The notes beneath the pieces were generated by a model, which saw nothing but the letters and a program-made list of their open reading frames with translations, was not told where the DNA came from and did no database searches. Source: Ruania halotolerans (GTDB taxonomy: Bacteria > Actinomycetota > Actinomycetes > Actinomycetales > Beutenbergiaceae). From it: a DNA stretch of 64,000 bases. The stretch's first letter is position 1. Each line of letters starts with the position of its first letter. Made by a program: the position numbers and the translations under genes. Shown here piece by piece: positions 26,792 through 35,476 of the stretch. The DNA lies in assembly GCF_021049285.1 (NCBI RefSeq), contig NZ_CP088017.1:3483380-3547379 (forward strand). Direction: 5' to 3'.

Positions 26792-27454
26792 TCACTCAGA
26801 GGCGGGCATCAGCACGCCGTCGATGATGTACACGGTGGCGTTGGCGGTCTGAACGTTGCCGCAGACCACAGCGGCGCCGTCGGAACCAACGGTGAAGTCC
26901 TCACCGGACCCCTCGACGGTCAATTCGGCCCCGTTCAGGGTCTCGAACGTCCCAGCCAGGTCTTCCGGTGCCAGCGTCTGCGGGACCACGTGGTAGGTGA
27001 GCACGTCAGTCAGCAGACCGGACGGGTCGGCCTGCACGGCCTCGACCGTCTCCGCCGGCAGTGCCTCGAAGGCCGAATTCGCCGGTGCGAAGACGGTGAT
27101 GCCCTCGGCACCGTTGAGGGTGTCGCCGAGTTCTGCCAGGCCGACGAGCTCGACGAGTGTGGACAACTCAGGGTTGTTGCTTGCCGCGGTAGCGACCGGG
27201 TCCTGAGCCATACCGTCGAAGCTCCCTGCCCCCGACTCGGGGATATCGGCGCAGGCGGGCCCGAACTGGGCACCCATCTCCCCGCCCATGTCGTCCTCTT
27301 CAGCCATGTCGTCCTCCTCGGCCATCTCCTCGGAGGTGGTCTCCTCAGGAGCGTCCGGGGCGTCGGTGCCCTCGTCGGATTCGCCACCGGAACACGCGGC
27401 CAGAGTCAGGGCCGCCGCGAGCGTCAGGGCCGGGGCAAAGGTGCGGATCTTCAT
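26792..27454 (-). CDS. Fasciclin-domain surface lipoprotein
   Basis: 220 residues. The lipoprotein signal ends LTLAAC, followed by a very acidic stretch (about 25-60) with EEDDMAEEDDM repeats. The fasciclin (FAS1) domain spans about 85-220: NNPELSTLVELVGLAELGDT, ITVFAPANSAFEALPAE and LTYHVVPQTLAPEDL, ending ANATVYIIDGVLMPA. ATG 27454 has GGAG 7 bases upstream. FAS1 proteins mediate adhesion or matrix contact; the closest known group is MPT70/MPT83-like. It follows the molybdopterin oxidoreductase gene by 132 bases on the same strand, a pairing seen in other actinobacteria. Confidence 0.92.
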   Translation of the reverse strand: MKIRTFAPALTLAAALTLAACSGGESDEGTDAPDAPEETTSEEMAEEDDMAEEDDMGGEMGAQFGPACADIPESGAGSFDGMAQDPVATAASNNPELSTLVELVGLAELGDTLNGAEGITVFAPANSAFEALPAETVEAVQADPSGLLTDVLTYHVVPQTLAPEDLAGTFETLNGAELTVEGSGEDFTVGSDGAAVVCGNVQTANATVYIIDGVLMPASE

Positions 27455-27586
27455 GGTCATTCTCCTTGTGTCGAGTCGACTGGAGAATCCAGTCAGCTTC
27501 TGGGTCTGTCGGGAGGGGTTCGGAGTACGGGCTCCATCGGATGGGTCCGGAGAGGACTCAATCTCGCGAGCACCCATCGGCCGCAG

Positions 27587-29218
27587 CTAGTTCTCGACCA
27601 TGAACGCGATCGAATGCCAGCCGCGCGCGCCGTCAGGCACCGGGTCGGTGCGCTCCTGCGGCTGCGTCGATCCCGTGCCATCCGTCGCTCGCACCTGAAC
27701 GTCGTGCCGGCCGGCCCCCGTGCTCTCCCAGTCGAGACGCCAGTGGCGCCACAGGTCGACTCCACCGTCGGCGGCCAGCTCGGCCTCCTGCCAGTCCCCG
27801 TCGTCGATGCGCACCTCGACCTTCTCGATACCGCGATGCTGGGCCCACGCGACGCCCGCCATCGTGATCGAGCCGGCCGGCACACGCTCCAGCGATCCCG
27901 GCACGTCGATTCGCGTCTGCGTGAGCACTGGCGCATCCGTCGCCCAGTCGCGTTCGGTCCAATAGGCCACATCCGCCGCATAGGTGGACAGCCGCATGTC
28001 GGTGATCCATTTGGCCGCCGAGACGAATCCGAACAGTCCCGGCACGATCAGCCGGGCGGGGAAGCCCCGCTCAATGGGGAGCTGCTCGCCGTTGAGACCA
28101 ACGACCAGCATCGCGTCCCGTCCGTCGGTGGCGGCATCCAGCGGGATACTCATCGTCAGTCCGTCGGCGCTCTCCGTGAAGATCTGGTTCGCCTCAGGCT
28201 GCACACCGACCTGCTCGAACAGGTCCAGCAGCGGTACACCGAGCCACCTACCGGTGCTCACATAGGGGCCGCCAACCGGATTGGAGACGCAGGTCAGGGT
28301 GATCCAGCGCTCGGTCAGCGGCATATCGAGGATGTCCTCATATCGCAGCGTGACCGGATTGTCGACGAGTCCGCCGATCGGCAACGACCACGAGTCCACG
28401 TCAATACGGGGCGTGCTCAGTGCGATGTCGACGCGGTAGAAGTCCGCAGACGCCGTGCGAAACGGCGTGATCCCGGGGACCTCGAGTTGTACCCCGTCAG
28501 GTAGCGGGTCGGCCGGATCGGCGGCATCGGGCAGCGTCCGATCGCGTCCGATCGCCTCATCCCCGCTGCGCAGCTGGGCGAGAACCCTACCCCCGCCCAC
28601 TCCGACGGCCGCCAGCGCCGCCGGCCCACCGATCAGCACCCCCCGCCTGCTCGGGACGAACCGGCCGCTGCGAACCTGTGGGCTGTCCAGAGGAGAGACG
28701 GCAGATGGGACGCGGGCCTGCTCCGGCGCGACCTCCGGGTCCGGGTAGGAGCTGCGCAGTCCGGCCACCACCCAGAGCAAGCCCGCGGTGGCGACAGCGC
28801 CGGCGGCGACGGCGGGAAGGACAGCAATCGGCTCCGGTGAGCGGGAGAGCGCGGCCGCCGCGGCGACCGCGGCGAGCGCGACCATCCCGGCCACGCCGAC
28901 CCATCGTCGGCGGAACGACTGCAGGCCGAGCACGACCGTCGCTACCACCAGCACGAGGCCCACCCCGGCCAGCAGCACCGGTTTGTCCGCATTGCCGAAG
29001 GTCCGGACCGCGAACTCCTTGACCGGAGTCGGCGCGGCATCGATGGCAACACTGCCCACCGCCAGCAGCGGCGAGGCAGCCGGCACGGTCAGCGCGGCGA
29101 CGGTGTGCGCAACCCCGATCCCGGCAGCGGCGCAGACCACCCCGGTGAGCCCGCGGAGCCAGCGCGGTGGTGTGCAGGAACGGGCGGCACGGCGTCCATG
29201 AGATCCAGGCATGCCCAT
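27587..29218 (-). CDS. Membrane-bound molybdopterin-dependent oxidoreductase (sulfite-oxidase fold)
   Basis: 543 residues. The N-terminal part (about 1-160) has four membrane segments. A twin-arginine-like SRRGVLIGGPAALAAVGVGG (about 190-210) follows. The molybdenum-cofactor domain (about 240-420) has the Mo-ligand Cys in ITLTCVSNPVGGPYV and the motif GFPARLIVPGLFGFVSAAKW. The C-terminal dimerisation domain reads IEKVEVRIDDGDWQEAELA. The active site faces the outside. No heme domain is present. The substrate is unknown; sulfite or sulfoxide reactions are known in the superfamily. The first ATG lacks a good ribosome site, so the exact start is uncertain. Confidence 0.9.
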   Translation of the reverse strand: MGMPGSHGRRAARSCTPPRWLRGLTGVVCAAAGIGVAHTVAALTVPAASPLLAVGSVAIDAAPTPVKEFAVRTFGNADKPVLLAGVGLVLVVATVVLGLQSFRRRWVGVAGMVALAAVAAAAALSRSPEPIAVLPAVAAGAVATAGLLWVVAGLRSSYPDPEVAPEQARVPSAVSPLDSPQVRSGRFVPSRRGVLIGGPAALAAVGVGGGRVLAQLRSGDEAIGRDRTLPDAADPADPLPDGVQLEVPGITPFRTASADFYRVDIALSTPRIDVDSWSLPIGGLVDNPVTLRYEDILDMPLTERWITLTCVSNPVGGPYVSTGRWLGVPLLDLFEQVGVQPEANQIFTESADGLTMSIPLDAATDGRDAMLVVGLNGEQLPIERGFPARLIVPGLFGFVSAAKWITDMRLSTYAADVAYWTERDWATDAPVLTQTRIDVPGSLERVPAGSITMAGVAWAQHRGIEKVEVRIDDGDWQEAELAADGGVDLWRHWRLDWESTGAGRHDVQVRATDGTGSTQPQERTDPVPDGARGWHSIAFMVEN

Positions 29219-29273
29219 AGTTCGCAGCCATGGACGGATCGGATGGGCCGGGCTACCTGCGGCGAGTCATTTC

Positions 29274-30512
29274 TCAGTCCCAGCGCACCGCGGGTTCGTC
29301 GGCACCGAAATCGACCACCGGTCCGCCCAGGGATGGGCCGAGCCAGATCTCGCAACGCCCGTCCTGGCCGTCCTTCGTGCAATCGGCCTCGGTGTCCACA
29401 CTGCCGATGTACTCACCGGTCACGATCATCGGATCCGAGTAGTCCGTCGTCGCGTCGAGGGAGTCTAGCGTCGCTTGCGCTGAGGCTGTCAGTTCACGCG
29501 TGACAGTGCCGTCGACGAGTTCTGCGCCATCGTCCAAGGTCTCCGGCAAGTCCAGACCGCATCCCGCGTCAAGATCGGTCGAGGCGATGCACTCCTCGAC
29601 GTCGGCGATGACCAGATCCCGGAAAGTCGTCAGGCCTGCATCGGTCATCACCACCTCGGGCTCGAACCGTCCCGATTCGTACTGCGCGGTGACAGGGGCC
29701 GTCAGCTCTCCCTCAAGTGCGAACATCTCGTGCTCGAGGGTGACCTCGTAGACGCCGGGAAACACCTCGACGTCGGCAGCCGTGACCGGCACGCCGTTGA
29801 CCGCGGCCCCCACCGCCACCAGCTGCTCGCCCGCGTAGAGGTAGCCGAACGGGGAGGTCACCTCGTAGTCACCTTCGTCTTCGGCGTCCACTGGACCGGT
29901 CACGCTGAAGACCGTGCTCACCTCGGTGTCGCCGAGCAGGTAGGTCGCGGGCACGTCCCAGTACCCGTATCCGCTCTCACCGTCGACCGCAGGCACGTCG
30001 ATCGCTGTGATCGGGGCGATCTCGTTCGACACGGCAAGGACCTCATCGGTCATCAACTCCGTCGGTGACGGTGATGAGACGAAGGACAACGCCGTCTCGG
30101 CGTCACCGTCTGCGAGCGCCTGCAGGTAACCGGCGACGGGTGCGGTGATCGCCTCGTCCCGCGCCTGAGCCGCGGCAGCCGCCTCCTCCTCGGCGTTGCG
30201 TGCGTTCGTGGTGACGAAGACAACACCCAGCACGACGATCAGCACGAGCGCGAGCAGCCCTCCCCCGAGACCGAGCAGGAGCTTGCGAGAGGACGTCTTC
30301 GGTGGCTGAGGCGGGCCACCGGCGTGCGGATAGGTGCCGTGCTGGGACCATCCCGGCCCGGCTGGGGGTGCTCCCTGCTGACCGGGATGACCGTACTGAC
30401 CCGGCTGGCTCTGCCAGGCCGGCTGACCCTCCGGGGGACGCTGCCATGGCGGCGGCTCGGGCGTCGGTCCTGGCTCGCCTGGCGCACGCCCGTCGCCCTG
30501 TGGATATGTCAC
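29274..30512 (-). CDS. Membrane-anchored secreted protein of unknown function, Pro/Gln-rich N-terminus
   Basis: 412 residues. Residues 1-72 are cytoplasmic, rich in Pro, Gly and Gln (QPAWQSQPGQYGHPGQQGAP). One membrane segment follows (KLLLGLGGGLLALVLIVVLG), then a short Ala/Glu helix and a long acidic extracellular part with no motif I recognise. Four late cysteines (ECIAS, GCGLD, DCTKD, RCEIW) could form two disulfides. The GTG start has GAGGGG upstream. This plan is common for actinobacterial DUF4878-like or Ser/Thr-kinase-associated proteins. It is probably a single-gene transcript next to rhaB. Confidence 0.7.
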   Translation of the reverse strand: MTYPQGDGRAPGEPGPTPEPPPWQRPPEGQPAWQSQPGQYGHPGQQGAPPAGPGWSQHGTYPHAGGPPQPPKTSSRKLLLGLGGGLLALVLIVVLGVVFVTTNARNAEEEAAAAAQARDEAITAPVAGYLQALADGDAETALSFVSSPSPTELMTDEVLAVSNEIAPITAIDVPAVDGESGYGYWDVPATYLLGDTEVSTVFSVTGPVDAEDEGDYEVTSPFGYLYAGEQLVAVGAAVNGVPVTAADVEVFPGVYEVTLEHEMFALEGELTAPVTAQYESGRFEPEVVMTDAGLTTFRDLVIADVEECIASTDLDAGCGLDLPETLDDGAELVDGTVTRELTASAQATLDSLDATTDYSDPMIVTGEYIGSVDTEADCTKDGQDGRCEIWLGPSLGGPVVDFGADEPAVRWD

Positions 30513-30572
30513 TGATCTGGCCCCTCTGCTCCCGCTGCGATTCTTGCGAACAGCATCGTAGCGGCCAGTCGA

Positions 30573-32051
30573 TCAACCGAAGGCACTCCCGACGGCGGCC
30601 CAGGCCTGATATTCCGACAGGTCCGGTTCGTAGTGGCGCAACTCGAGTCCGCGAGCTCCCACCCGTCGTAGTGCGGAGAGGTCGCCACCGAGCACACGGG
30701 CCGCCCGTGCCTGCACCAGCACGTTCCCCAGGGCCGTCCCCTCCTCGGGCCCGGCAATCACCGGCAGACCGATGGCGTCCGCCGCCGCCTGGCACAGCAA
30801 CGCGTTCCTGGACCCTCCGCCGACGATATGAACCACCCGCACCGGTTTTCCCGACAGCGACGTGGCGTCGGCGATCGCGCGGCGGTAGGCCACCGCGAGC
30901 GAGTCGATCACACACCGGGCCACCTCGCCTGGAGTCACCGGCTCCGGCTGCCCCGTGCTGCGCGCATGGGCGGCGAGCCGGGCCGGCATATCACCTGGTG
31001 GGAGGAAGTCCGGGTGATCCACATTGAGCACGGTACGCCGCGCCGGCACGTGGGCAGCGCCGGTGAGTAACTGCTCGATGCCGATCTGCTGCCCGCGTTC
31101 GGCCCAGACCCGCTGGGACTCCGAGAGCACCCACAGGCCCATCACATTGCGCAGGTACCGGACGGTGCCGTCCACACCGAGCTCGTTGGTGAAGTTCGCC
31201 GCGCGCGATTCCTCGGTCAGCACGGGAGCGTCCAGCTCCACCCCCACCAGGGACCACGTGCCCGAGGAGATGTAGGCAAAGTCGCTCCCCTCGGCGGGCA
31301 CCGACGCGACGGCGGAGGCCGTGTCGTGCGAGCCGACGGCGTAGACGGGCACCGCTCCCAATCCGGTGCGCTCCCGTATCTCAGCGGTGAGCACCCCGAT
31401 CTGCGTTCCTGGTTCGACGACGGGCGGGAACAGATCGGCCGGGATACCCAACCGGTCCATCAGCACCTGTGACCAGGCCCGGCTGCGCTGGTCGAGCAGT
31501 GCCGTACTGGAGGCGTTGGTGAGTTCACTGACCCGTTGCCCGGTGAGCCAGTAGGCGAGCAGATCCGGCAGCAGCAGCGCCTGGTCGGCCCGGTCCCACA
31601 GCTGGCCACGCCGTTCGGCGGCGAGCTGGTAGATCGTGTTGAACGGCAGGTGCTGCATACCGGACACCCCGTACAGCTCATCGGGAGGGACGGCAGCGTG
31701 CACCTGCTCGATCACCTGCTCAGTGCGCGAATCCCGGTACGCCACCGGTTCGGCGAGCAGCTGACCTGCCGCATCCAGCAGGCCGTAGTCCACGGCCCAC
31801 GTGTCGATCCCGATGCCGAGCAGCGGTCCGGCTTCGCCGGCGGTCTGCAGACCCTGAAGCACCTGCTCGAACAGCGAGCTGAGATCCCAGCGCAACGTTC
31901 CGCCGTCATCGGCTTCGGCGGCATTGGCGAACCGGACCACCTCACGCAACCGGACGCCGTCGGCGCCGGAGGGGTCCACCTCAGCGCGGATCACCCGCCC
32001 CGAGGTGGCCCCCAGATCGACGGCCGCAAATGCTGCGACCTGCTCCCCCAT
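30573..32051 (-). CDS. rhaB: Rhamnulokinase
   Basis: A 492-residue FGGY-family kinase that phosphorylates L-rhamnulose to L-rhamnulose 1-phosphate using ATP. N-terminal ATP-site motif AVDLGATSGRVI (about 10-21), substrate motif IGIDTWAVDYGLLD, the rhamnulokinase pattern GVSGMQHLPFNTIYQL, and the C-terminal nucleotide motif VVHIVGGGSRNALLCQAAAD. The ATG overlaps the stop of rhaEW (TGATG), so the two are translationally coupled. It is the last gene of the rhaI-rhaEW-rhaB operon. Confidence 0.96.
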   Translation of the reverse strand: MGEQVAAFAAVDLGATSGRVIRAEVDPSGADGVRLREVVRFANAAEADDGGTLRWDLSSLFEQVLQGLQTAGEAGPLLGIGIDTWAVDYGLLDAAGQLLAEPVAYRDSRTEQVIEQVHAAVPPDELYGVSGMQHLPFNTIYQLAAERRGQLWDRADQALLLPDLLAYWLTGQRVSELTNASSTALLDQRSRAWSQVLMDRLGIPADLFPPVVEPGTQIGVLTAEIRERTGLGAVPVYAVGSHDTASAVASVPAEGSDFAYISSGTWSLVGVELDAPVLTEESRAANFTNELGVDGTVRYLRNVMGLWVLSESQRVWAERGQQIGIEQLLTGAAHVPARRTVLNVDHPDFLPPGDMPARLAAHARSTGQPEPVTPGEVARCVIDSLAVAYRRAIADATSLSGKPVRVVHIVGGGSRNALLCQAAADAIGLPVIAGPEEGTALGNVLVQARAARVLGGDLSALRRVGARGLELRHYEPDLSEYQAWAAVGSAFG

Positions 32052-34087
32052 CAGCGCAGGAAGGCAGCGGCCACGCCGGAATCCACCGGAACGTGCAGAC
32101 CGGTGGTCTGGCTCAGGTCACCGCCGGTGAGGGCGAAGACGGCGGCCGCCACGTGTTCGGGGAGCACCTCACGCTTGAGCAGCGTGCGCTGGGCGTAGTA
32201 CTGGCCCAGTTCCTCTTCCTTGACGCCGTAGACAGCGGCCCGCTTGGCGCCCCACCCGCCGGCGAAGATGCCGGAACCGCGGACCACGCCGTCGGGGTTG
32301 ATGCCGTTCACGCGCACGCCGTGCTCACCGAGTTCGGCCGCGAGCAGGCGGACCTGGTGGGCCTGATCGGCCTTGGTGGCCGAGTAGGCGATGTTGTTCG
32401 GGCCGGCGAAGAGGGAGTTCTTGGAGGCGATGTAGACGATGTCGCCGCCGAGTTTCTGGGCGATCAACGCACGGGCTGCCTCGCGGGCCACCAGGAACGA
32501 ACCCCGGGCCATCACGTCGTGCTGCAGGTCCCAGTCCTTCGTCGTGGTCTCCAGCAGCGGCTTGGAGATGGACAGGCCGGCGTTGTTCACCACGAGGTCC
32601 ACGCCTCCGAAGGCGAGTGCAGCGGCGTCGATGAGGGCGCTGACCTGGGCCTCGTCGGTGACGTCACACGCCACGGCCGCAGCGACGTCAGGGCCACCGA
32701 GCTCGTCGGCCACCGCCTGGGCCGCTTCCAGGTTGAGGTCGGCAATGACGACGCAGGCGCCCTCAGCAGCCAGTCGCGTGGCGATGGCCTTGCCGATCCC
32801 GGACGCCGCACCGGTCACCAGGGCCACCCGGGTGGCGAGCGCCTTGGGCTTGGGCATCCGCTGGAGCTTGGCCTCCTCGAGCGCCCAGTACTCGATCCGG
32901 AACTTCTCCGACTCCTCGATGGGCGCGTAGGTGGAGAGGGCTTCCGCGCCGCGCATCACGTTGATGGCGTTCACGTAGAACTCACCGGCCACACGAGCGG
33001 TCTGCTTGTTCTTACCGAAGGAGAACATCCCGACGCCGGGAACGAGCACGATCGCCGGGTCCGCACCGCGCATGGCAGGCGAGTGCTCACCGGCGTGCCT
33101 GTCGTAGTACGCGGCGTACTCGGCGCGGTAGGTCTCGTGCAACTCCTCGAGCCGGGCCACCACATCCGCCACGGGCGCGTCGGCCGGCAGGTCCACCACC
33201 AGCGGCTTGACCTTGGTGCGCAGGAAGTGGTCCGGGCACGAGGTGCCCAGCTCGGCCAGCGGGGCGAGCTTCTCGCTGGCGAGGAAGTCCAAGACGACAT
33301 CCGCATCGGTGAAGTGGCCGATCTGCGGGGCATCGGTGCTGGCGATGCCGCGGATGGTCGGGGCGAGGGCGGCGGCCTTCGCGCGGCGCTCAGCCTCGGG
33401 GAGCGCTTCGTAGCCAGGCCGCACGGCACCGAACGGGTCGGCCTTGCCGTTCTCGGCGATGTAGGTCTCGGCGGTGCGGATGATCTCCAGGGAGTTCGCC
33501 TCGGCCTGCTCGGAGGTCTCACCCCAGGCGGTGATGCCGTGGCCGCCGAGGATGCAACCGATCGCCTGGGGGTTCTCTGCCTTGATCGCTGCAATATCCA
33601 GCCCGAGCTGGAAACCGGGGCGGCGCCACGGCACCCAGACGACCCGGTCGCCGAAGATGCGGGAGGTGAGCGCTTCGCCGTCGGCGGCGGTGGCGATCGC
33701 GATGCCGGAGTCCGGGTGCAGGTGGTCCACATGCGGGGCGTCCACGAGAGCGTGCATGGCGGTGTCGATGCTCGGGGCGGCGCCGCCCTTGCCGTGCAGG
33801 CAGTAGTCGAATGCGGCCACCATCTCGTCTTCGCGGTCCACTCCCGGGTAGACATCGATGAGGGAGCGCAGGCGGTCCAGGCGGAGCACGGCCAGGCCGG
33901 TCTCCTTCAGGGTGCCGAGGTCACCGCCGGAGCCCTTGACCCAGCACAGTTCGACGGCTTCGCCGGTGACCGGATCGGTGTCGGCGCCCTTGGCGGAGGT
34001 GTTGCCGCCGGCGTAGTTGGTATTGCGTGGATCGGCGCCGAGCCGGTTGGAACGGGTGATCAGGTCGGTGACTGCCTGGTTCGTCAT
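32051..34087 (-). CDS. rhaEW: Bifunctional rhamnulose-1-phosphate aldolase/lactaldehyde dehydrogenase
   Basis: 678 residues. The N-terminal class II aldolase domain (about 1-390) cleaves L-rhamnulose-1-P to DHAP and L-lactaldehyde; NYAGGNTSAKG, WVKGSGGDLGT and the zinc-type DHLHPDSGIA are visible. The C-terminal SDR domain (about 420-678) oxidises lactaldehyde to L-lactate: VTGAASGIGKAIA, VVNNAGLSISKPL and a catalytic YSATK. The end SQTTGLHVPVDSGVAAAFLR is typical of RhaEW. It lies between rhaI (59 bases upstream) and rhaB. It channels a toxic aldehyde to L-lactate, which fits a lactate oxidase sharing the same operator. Confidence 0.95.
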   Translation of the reverse strand: MTNQAVTDLITRSNRLGADPRNTNYAGGNTSAKGADTDPVTGEAVELCWVKGSGGDLGTLKETGLAVLRLDRLRSLIDVYPGVDREDEMVAAFDYCLHGKGGAAPSIDTAMHALVDAPHVDHLHPDSGIAIATAADGEALTSRIFGDRVVWVPWRRPGFQLGLDIAAIKAENPQAIGCILGGHGITAWGETSEQAEANSLEIIRTAETYIAENGKADPFGAVRPGYEALPEAERRAKAAALAPTIRGIASTDAPQIGHFTDADVVLDFLASEKLAPLAELGTSCPDHFLRTKVKPLVVDLPADAPVADVVARLEELHETYRAEYAAYYDRHAGEHSPAMRGADPAIVLVPGVGMFSFGKNKQTARVAGEFYVNAINVMRGAEALSTYAPIEESEKFRIEYWALEEAKLQRMPKPKALATRVALVTGAASGIGKAIATRLAAEGACVVIADLNLEAAQAVADELGGPDVAAAVACDVTDEAQVSALIDAAALAFGGVDLVVNNAGLSISKPLLETTTKDWDLQHDVMARGSFLVAREAARALIAQKLGGDIVYIASKNSLFAGPNNIAYSATKADQAHQVRLLAAELGEHGVRVNGINPDGVVRGSGIFAGGWGAKRAAVYGVKEEELGQYYAQRTLLKREVLPEHVAAAVFALTGGDLSQTTGLHVPVDSGVAAAFLR

Positions 34088-34146
34088 GGGTGCCTTCCGG
34101 GAGAGGGTCTGGCTTGTCGTCGGCGATGCAGTGGTGGTTCGAGAGG

Positions 34147-35325
34147 TCAGGCGCCCCAGCCGGCCTGCTGTCCGCCTACGCGCTCGGCAGCGATCGTGTC
34201 CTGATAGCCGGAGGCGATGAACGCGGCGATGGGATCCTCGGCGAGGCCCTTCGCGGCGCGGACCTCGGCGAGCAGGGGGCGCACGTCGGTGTTGTACGCA
34301 TCCATCAGCAGCGCATTCGCACCGAGCACATCACCGGCGAACTGCGCCGCACGCAGCGCCTCGCGGTCCACGAGCAGCGCCTTCGCAGTGGCCTCCTGCA
34401 CGTTCATCACCGAACGGATCTGGCCCTGAATCTTCGGCTCGATGTTGTGGCACTGGTCGAGCATGAAGTTCACGCCGGAATCGGGGCGGAGCGCATCGGC
34501 TGAGACGATCTCGTTCATGATGCGGAACAACTGGAACGGGTCTGCCGCGCCCACGATGAGGTCGTCGTCGGCGTAGAAGCGGGAGTTGAAATCGAAGGCG
34601 CCGAGCTTCCCGAGCCGCAGCAGCTGGGCCACGATGAACTCGATATTCGTGCCGGGGGCGTGGTGGCCGGTGTCGAGCACCACACTCGCCTGGTCACCGA
34701 GGGCGAGGCAGTGCACCAGCGACGTGCCCCAGTCAGGGATGTCCATCGTGTAGAAGTACGGCTCGAAGAACTTGTACTCCAGGATCAGCCGGTGATTCGG
34801 GTCGAGCTCGGCGTAGATCTGCTGCAGTGAGTCGGCGAGGCGGTCCTGGCGGCCGCGGATATCGTCCTGGCCCGGGTAATTCGTGCCGTCCGGGAGCCAG
34901 AGCTTGAGATCGGTGGATCCAGTGGCCCGCATCACGTCGATGCACTGCTTGTGATGGTCGATGGCCTTCGCGCGGATCGCCGCATCCGGGTGAGTGAGAG
35001 AACCGAGCTTGTAGTCCTCATCCTGGAAGAGGTTGGAGTTGATCGCACCGATCTGCACGCCGAGGTCACCTGCATGGGCGGCCAGCGTGGAGATGTCGTC
35101 CACGAGGTCCCACGGGATGTGCAGGGAGACCCTTGGCGCCGCTCCGGTGTAGGCGTGCACCTGGGCGACGTCAGCGATCTTCTCGAATGGATCCCGCGGC
35201 ACGCCGGGGGTGGAGAACACCTTGAAGCGGGTCCCGGAGTTGCCGAACGCCCAGGAGGGGAGCTCGATGGTCTGGGCAGCGAGGGCGTCGCGCACCTGCG
35301 GGGCGTCAGTGGCCGAGGTGGTCAT
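34147..35325 (-). CDS. rhaI: L-rhamnose isomerase, RhaI (Pseudomonas) type
   Basis: A 392-residue TIM-barrel isomerase, L-rhamnose to L-rhamnulose, of the metal-dependent RhaI group rather than E. coli RhaA. Metal-site segments are LILEYKFFEPYFYTMDIPDW (Glu), VVLDTGHHAPGTNIEF (Asp/His) and GAFDFNSRFYADDDL (Asp). The early motif ELPSWAFGNSGTRFKVFSTP is typical of the group. ATG 35325 has GGAG upstream; the longer frame runs through the operator. It is first in the rhaI-rhaEW-rhaB operon, with a TGAAACGATTCA site 50 bases before it. Confidence 0.95.
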   Translation of the reverse strand: MTTSATDAPQVRDALAAQTIELPSWAFGNSGTRFKVFSTPGVPRDPFEKIADVAQVHAYTGAAPRVSLHIPWDLVDDISTLAAHAGDLGVQIGAINSNLFQDEDYKLGSLTHPDAAIRAKAIDHHKQCIDVMRATGSTDLKLWLPDGTNYPGQDDIRGRQDRLADSLQQIYAELDPNHRLILEYKFFEPYFYTMDIPDWGTSLVHCLALGDQASVVLDTGHHAPGTNIEFIVAQLLRLGKLGAFDFNSRFYADDDLIVGAADPFQLFRIMNEIVSADALRPDSGVNFMLDQCHNIEPKIQGQIRSVMNVQEATAKALLVDREALRAAQFAGDVLGANALLMDAYNTDVRPLLAEVRAAKGLAEDPIAAFIASGYQDTIAAERVGGQQAGWGA

Positions 35326-35374
35326 GGGGGTGCACTCCAAGTCCGGTGATGACGACGGCGGTCGCCATTCGATC

Positions 35375-35386
35375 TGAAACGATTCA
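35375..35386 (+). promoter_or_regulatory. Candidate rhamnose-regulon operator 2
   Basis: TGAAACGATTCA is a near-perfect LacI-type palindrome (TGAA...TTCA around CG). It lies in the divergent region between rhaI (start 35325) and the Pls-type synthetase (start 35477), close to the rhaI start, as expected for repression of rhaI. Confidence 0.65.
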
Positions 35387-35476
35387 TCACTCGGGGTCAC
35401 GATAAGAGATCCGGGCTGGAGCCGTCAAGGCACCCGTGCCCGCTGCGCTCTGACCCGGACGACCACCGGGAGGGCC

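Noticed and set aside
26753-28504. Long open frame (583 codons) on the + strand
   Set aside because: It is antisense to the fasciclin and molybdopterin genes.
32030-34204. Long open frame (724 codons) on the + strand
   Set aside because: It is antisense to rhaEW, Gly/His/Val-rich without any domain, and arises from GC-biased third positions of the real gene.
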